This document shows, piece by piece, positions 25,001-27,437 of a stretch of DNA of 27,437 nucleotides; the first letter of the stretch is position 1; each line of letters begins with the position of its first letter. The notes below the pieces were generated by a model. That model did not search any database. It was not told the origin of the DNA and was given only the letters and a program-made list of their open reading frames with translations. The translations under genes and the position numbers were made by a program. Origin of the DNA: Actinomycetota bacterium (GTDB lineage Bacteria > Actinomycetota > Actinomycetes > Nanopelagicales > Nanopelagicaceae); the NCBI GenBank assembly GCA_009705235.1, contig WLCR01000001.1, positions 1 to 27,437 on the forward strand. The letters run 5' to 3'.

Positions 25001-25550
25001 CGAACATGTTTTGCGCGCCAATACCGATATGTCCATCAGCGAAATAGTTGATGATGGTGCTCAACACGAGTCAATTGTGACTATTGGTGGATTGATTACA
25101 AGTGTCACACGTAAGGTTTCTCGTCAAGGTGCCTCATGGGCTGTTGTTACAGTGGAAGACTTAGAGGGTTCACTAGAAGTTTTGTTCTTCGCTAATACTT
25201 ACAACCAATATTCGATGTCGCTAACAGAAGATCGCATCGTCACGATTCGAGGTCGCGTTGATCGACGTGAAGACAAATTACGTTTTACAGCACTTGAAAT
25301 GTCGATACCAGATATTAATGCGACTCCAACAGGCCCACTAGTCATTTCATTACCAATTCAACAGTGCACCCCACCAGTAGTTGATCGAATCAAGGAGATT
25401 TTGCGGTCTCATCCAGGTAAACGAGAAGTTCATTTGCAGTTAAATGACAACGGAAGCAGCACTGTAATGAAAGTTGATGCACTCATCACATCATCACCAA
25501 GTCTGAGCGCGGATTTGAAATCGATCTTGGGTCCCAACTGCCTCGTTTAA
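22053..25550 (+). CDS. dnaE: DNA polymerase III alpha subunit
   Basis: DnaE is the replicative polymerase subunit. The 1165-residue protein is of normal length. It opens with a PHP domain (H-L-H-V-H-T-E-Y-S from residue 8; T-D-H-G-N), continues with the C-family polymerase core including G-P-G-R-G-S-A-A-G-S and the catalytic Asp cluster P-D-I-D-L-D-F-D around 410-417, a helix-hairpin-helix region, and an OB-fold near 990-1080 (I-V-T-I-G-G-L-I-T). No intein interrupts it. An 18-nt gap follows rluD with no Shine-Dalgarno; TAATCT at 22039-22044 lies 8 nt before the ATG and could allow leaderless expression (weak evidence). Confidence 0.98.
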   Translation: MSTDNFVHLHVHTEYSMLDGAARVDDLMSEVKAQGMPAIAMTDHGNVFGAFDFYKAAKKFDVKPIIGIEAYVAPESRFDKKRVQWAAGGEDDVSGGGAYTHMTILAENNQGLANLFRLSSLASLEGYYYKPRMDRELLATYSKGLIATTGCPGGEIQTRLRMGAYKEAIKAASAYRDIFGKENFYLEVMDHGIEIEARVKEDLLKLGKELGLPLLATNDLHYTRQEDAAAHEALLCVQSGSTLADPKRFKFDNDTFYVKTAAQMRELFKEIPESCDNTLLIAERCNITLREGENLLPQFEVPVGESEDSWLKKEAERGLKNRMGDRLTPAHETRLQYELGVMEKMGFPGYFLVVADLVAHAKEVGIRVGPGRGSAAGSLVAYALGITGLDPLEHGLLFERFLNPERISMPDIDLDFDERRRSEMIRYATNKYGEDRVAQIITYGTIKSKQAIKDSTRVLGYPYVIGEKLTKALPPTVMGKDISLSGVFDSKDDRYGEAGEFRALYNSDPDSKRVVDTARGLEGLKRQWGVHAAGVILSREPLLDVIPIHRREADGAIITQFDMGACEATGLLKMDFLGLRNLSVLDDCLLNIKANQGIDVVLETLTLDDPKTYELLSRGDTLGVFQLDGGPMRALLKSMSPDSFEDISAVIALYRPGPMGENAHNNYADRKNKRKPVESIHPELTVPLQEILGDTYGLIVYQEQVMAIAQKVAGFSLGRADLLRKAMGKKNKEILDKEYVPFEAGMKENGFSTAAIKRLWEVLIPFSDYAFNRAHSAGYGVVSYWTAYLKANYPTEYMAALLTSVRDDKDKSALYLSECRRMGIKVLSPDVNESDAEYTPRGADIRFGLAAIRNVGEGVVASIKNARTSKGRFTSFGDFLAKVDAQVCNKKTIESLIKAGAFGSLGSSRKGLIAVHLEAIDSVIESKRAEAIGQFDLFGGEAVTAVSGLDIEVPTGEWEKSMLLSYEREMLGLYVSDHPLLGVEHVLRANTDMSISEIVDDGAQHESIVTIGGLITSVTRKVSRQGASWAVVTVEDLEGSLEVLFFANTYNQYSMSLTEDRIVTIRGRVDRREDKLRFTALEMSIPDINATPTGPLVISLPIQQCTPPVVDRIKEILRSHPGKREVHLQLNDNGSSTVMKVDALITSSPSLSADLKSILGPNCLV

Positions 25551-25559
25551 ACTCCCTCG

Positions 25560-25600
25560 TATAATTTGGGCATCAAGGTTGGGGGCTCAGCCGTTACAAT
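25560..25600 (+). promoter_or_regulatory. hisD promoter region with two -10-like boxes
   Basis: The 56-nt gap between dnaE and hisD contains a perfect TATAAT at 25560-25565 and a second box TACAAT at 25595-25600. The second box ends 6 nt before the hisD ATG, so transcription from it would begin on the start codon. No Shine-Dalgarno lies near the ATG, which favours leaderless expression. No good -35 is visible for either box, and no intrinsic terminator follows dnaE. Confidence 0.5.
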
Positions 25601-25606
25601 TGCCCA

Positions 25607-26917
25607 ATGATTCGTACCGTTGACCTGCGCGGACGAACCCTGTCTAAAGCCCAATACAACATGGAACTTCCTCGTGCCACGCTCAATGTGCAGGATGCGA
25701 TGGTGCTGATCGAGCCCATTCTGGAGCGAGTCAGGAATGGCAATGAGTCCGATCTGATCGCATTGGCTCAAGAGTTTGATGGAGTCACTCCAGTAGCCAT
25801 CAAAGTTCCACAAATAGAACTTGATAAAGCGCTATCTCAATTAGATCCCGCGACCCGCACCGCGTTAGAGCTTTCAATTGTGCGCATTACAAAGGTTCAC
25901 AACGATCAAGTTCGCACCGATAAAACAACCACAGTTGTGGATGGCGGAACAGTTACTGAAAAGTGGGTTCCGGTAGATCGCGTGGGCTTATATGTTCCTG
26001 GTGGACGCGCTGTGTATCCAAGTAGTGTCATGATGAATGTGATTCCAGCACAGATTGCAAAGGTTCAATCAATCGCTGTTGCTTCACCTCCGCAAAAAGA
26101 GTTTGGCGGGTTGCCTCACCCAACAATTCTTGCAACATGTGCCCTCCTCGGAATTACTGAGGTCTATTCGGTCGGGGGAGCACAAGCGATCGCCTTATTT
26201 GCCTATGGCATGGAAGGTGTGTGCGAGAAGGCCGATCTAGTAACAGGACCTGGAAACATTTATGTTGCTGCAGCAAAGCGTTCATTGAGAGGAATCATTG
26301 GTATTGATTCAGAAGCCGGACCTACTGAAATCGCAATACTTGCAGATTCTTCAGCGATTGCAGCAGATGTTGCTGCAGATTTAATCAGCCAGGCCGAACA
26401 TGATGTTATTGCCGCTGCTGTATTAGTAACAGATTCAGTTGAATTAGCCGCTGCAGTTGAAGAGGAGCTAAAGATTCGAGTTGCCGCTACTAAGCACTCT
26501 GATCGAATTAAGGTTGCGCTATCTGGCGTGCAATCTGCGATCGCATTGGTTGATGATATGGCACAAGGTTTAGCTGTTGTAAACGCTTATGCTGCAGAGC
26601 ACCTTGAAATTCAAACACGTAATGCACGTGCAGATGCAGCAAAGATTCGTAACGCAGGTGCGGTATTTATTGGACGATTCTCACCAGTTTCATTAGGTGA
26701 TTACTCTGCAGGGTCAAACCACGTTCTTCCTACTGGTGGATGTGCATGCCACTCAAGTGGGCTCTCTGTACAGACTTTCCTACGTGGATTGCACTTTATC
26801 GAATACGGCCAAAAGGCATTTATTGACATCGTCGACACTGTTGTCACTTTGGCCAATGCTGAGGATTTACCGGCACACGGTGAAGCAATGACTGTGCGCT
26901 TGGAGAATTTGAAATGA
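25607..26917 (+). CDS. hisD: Histidinol dehydrogenase
   Basis: HisD oxidises L-histidinol to L-histidine in two NAD-dependent steps. The 436-residue protein is the normal length and shows the family signatures: V-G-L-Y-V-P-G-G near residue 126, [35 protein letters not shown] (zinc/catalytic region), A-E-H-L-E, and [12 protein letters not shown] near the C-terminus. ATG 25607 gives the expected N-terminus. The stop overlaps the hisC start as ATGA, so this is the first gene of a his operon that continues past the window. Confidence 0.97.
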   Translation: MIRTVDLRGRTLSKAQYNMELPRATLNVQDAMVLIEPILERVRNGNESDLIALAQEFDGVTPVAIKVPQIELDKALSQLDPATRTALELSIVRITKVHNDQVRTDKTTTVVDGGTVTEKWVPVDRVGLYVPGGRAVYPSSVMMNVIPAQIAKVQSIAVASPPQKEFGGLPHPTILATCALLGITEVYSVGGAQAIALFAYGMEGVCEKADLVTGPGNIYVAAAKRSLRGIIGIDSEAGPTEIAILADSSAIAADVAADLISQAEHDVIAAAVLVTDSVELAAAVEEELKIRVAATKHSDRIKVALSGVQSAIALVDDMAQGLAVVNAYAAEHLEIQTRNARADAAKIRNAGAVFIGRFSPVSLGDYSAGSNHVLPTGGCACHSSGLSVQTFLRGLHFIEYGQKAFIDIVDTVVTLANAEDLPAHGEAMTVRLENLK

Positions 26918-27437
26918 GTTGGCCAAGTTGGTTGCCGCTGCGCGAAAATCTTCGCCCCTTATCTCCCTATGGCGCTCCACAGGTTCCGGCACAAGCAGCA
27001 CTTAATACAAATGAAAATCCTTATTCACCTTCACCTGCTTTACAAAAGGCAATCATCGACGCTGTTGCAAAGGTTGCTGCTGACTTAAACCGCTACCCAG
27101 ATCGTGATGCAACTGTTCTGCGCACAAAACTTGCGGAGTACATTAACGAGCAAAGTGGCACAAAGTTTTCAGCAGATAATCTCTGGGCGGCAAATGGATC
27201 TAACGAGGTTATTCAATCAATCTTTTTAGCATTTGCCCAAGGTCCAGTTTTAGGTTTCACGCCTTCCTATTCGATGCACCCGCTGATTGCAAAAGTAACT
27301 GGTGCAACCTGGATTGATGGAAAACGCAACGCTGATTTTTCTTTAAATACCGCTGATGCGGTGGCAGAAATCCAAAAGCACAAACCAACATTGACCTTTA
27401 TTACAACGCCTAACAATCCAACCGGTGGTGCGGTCAC
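26914..27437 (+). CDS. hisC: Histidinol-phosphate aminotransferase (5' part)
   Basis: HisC is a PLP-dependent class I/II aminotransferase converting imidazole-acetol phosphate to histidinol phosphate. The window holds the first 174 codons. Visible are L-R-P-L-S-P-Y-G, the substrate-contact [23 protein letters not shown] for the PLP phosphate, F-T-P-S-Y-S-M-H, and the P-N-N-P-T-G motif just before the window ends. The PLP lysine lies beyond the edge. The ATG overlaps the hisD stop by 4 nt. The frame is open to the last base, so the gene is cut by the window and not truncated. Confidence 0.96.
   Translation, partial: MSWPSWLPLRENLRPLSPYGAPQVPAQAALNTNENPYSPSPALQKAIIDAVAKVAADLNRYPDRDATVLRTKLAEYINEQSGTKFSADNLWAANGSNEVIQSIFLAFAQGPVLGFTPSYSMHPLIAKVTGATWIDGKRNADFSLNTADAVAEIQKHKPTLTFITTPNNPTGGAV

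Noticed and set aside
1..27437. CRISPR array, insertion sequence, prophage, tRNA or rRNA
   Set aside because: No spaced direct repeats, transposase-like frames, terminal inverted repeats, phage genes or tRNA cloverleaf patterns were seen. Coding density and gene order are those of a conserved chromosomal region.

Overview
The window holds the division and cell wall (dcw) gene cluster of an actinobacterium, followed by housekeeping genes and the start of a histidine operon. Gene order, an actinobacterial-type mraW leader RNA, an IleRS of the second type, a reduced-stem T-box before ileS and a histone-H1-like/DksA fusion all point to Actinobacteria. Base composition is visibly AT-richer than in Streptomyces or Mycobacterium, genes are tightly packed, and TTG/GTG starts recur. 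This fits a streamlined freshwater lineage such as acI (Nanopelagicales). That placement is inference; no rRNA gene is present to confirm it.

Layout. (1) Positions 2-13068, all on +: the 3' part of mraZ, a structured leader RNA (271-352), then rsmH, ftsL, ftsI, murE, murF, mraY, murD, ftsW, murG, murC and ftsQ. Neighbours from rsmH to ftsQ overlap by 1-17 nt or are 2-3 nt apart, as in one translationally coupled operon. (2) 13069-16418, +: a new promoter region and a strong Shine-Dalgarno drive ftsZ, followed by pgeF, yggS, sepF and a yggT-family gene. (3) 16415-19525, -: ileS, convergent with yggT and overlapping it by 4 nt, preceded by a T-box leader on the same strand. (4) 19796-25550, +: an H1-like/DksA-type zinc-finger protein, lspA, rluD and dnaE. 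(5) 25607 to the end, +: hisD and the first 174 codons of hisC.

How the genes work together. MurC, MurD, MurE and MurF build the UDP-MurNAc-pentapeptide. MraY and MurG turn it into lipid II. FtsW and FtsI polymerise and cross-link it at the septum. FtsL and FtsQ scaffold that synthase, FtsZ forms the ring, SepF anchors it to the membrane, and PgeF edits mis-made precursors. IleS, LspA, RluD and DnaE are general housekeeping. HisD and HisC belong to histidine synthesis.

Most of the window is conserved and ordinary. The points most worth a second look are the swapped GTHH signature in IleRS, the T-box whose ribosome-binding-site hairpin also has the shape of an intrinsic terminator, the absence of divIVA from its usual place beside an inverted ileS, the inverted repeat at the ftsZ promoter, and -10-like boxes placed for leaderless transcription. 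I found no mobile element, CRISPR array, tRNA, rRNA or clearly novel system.
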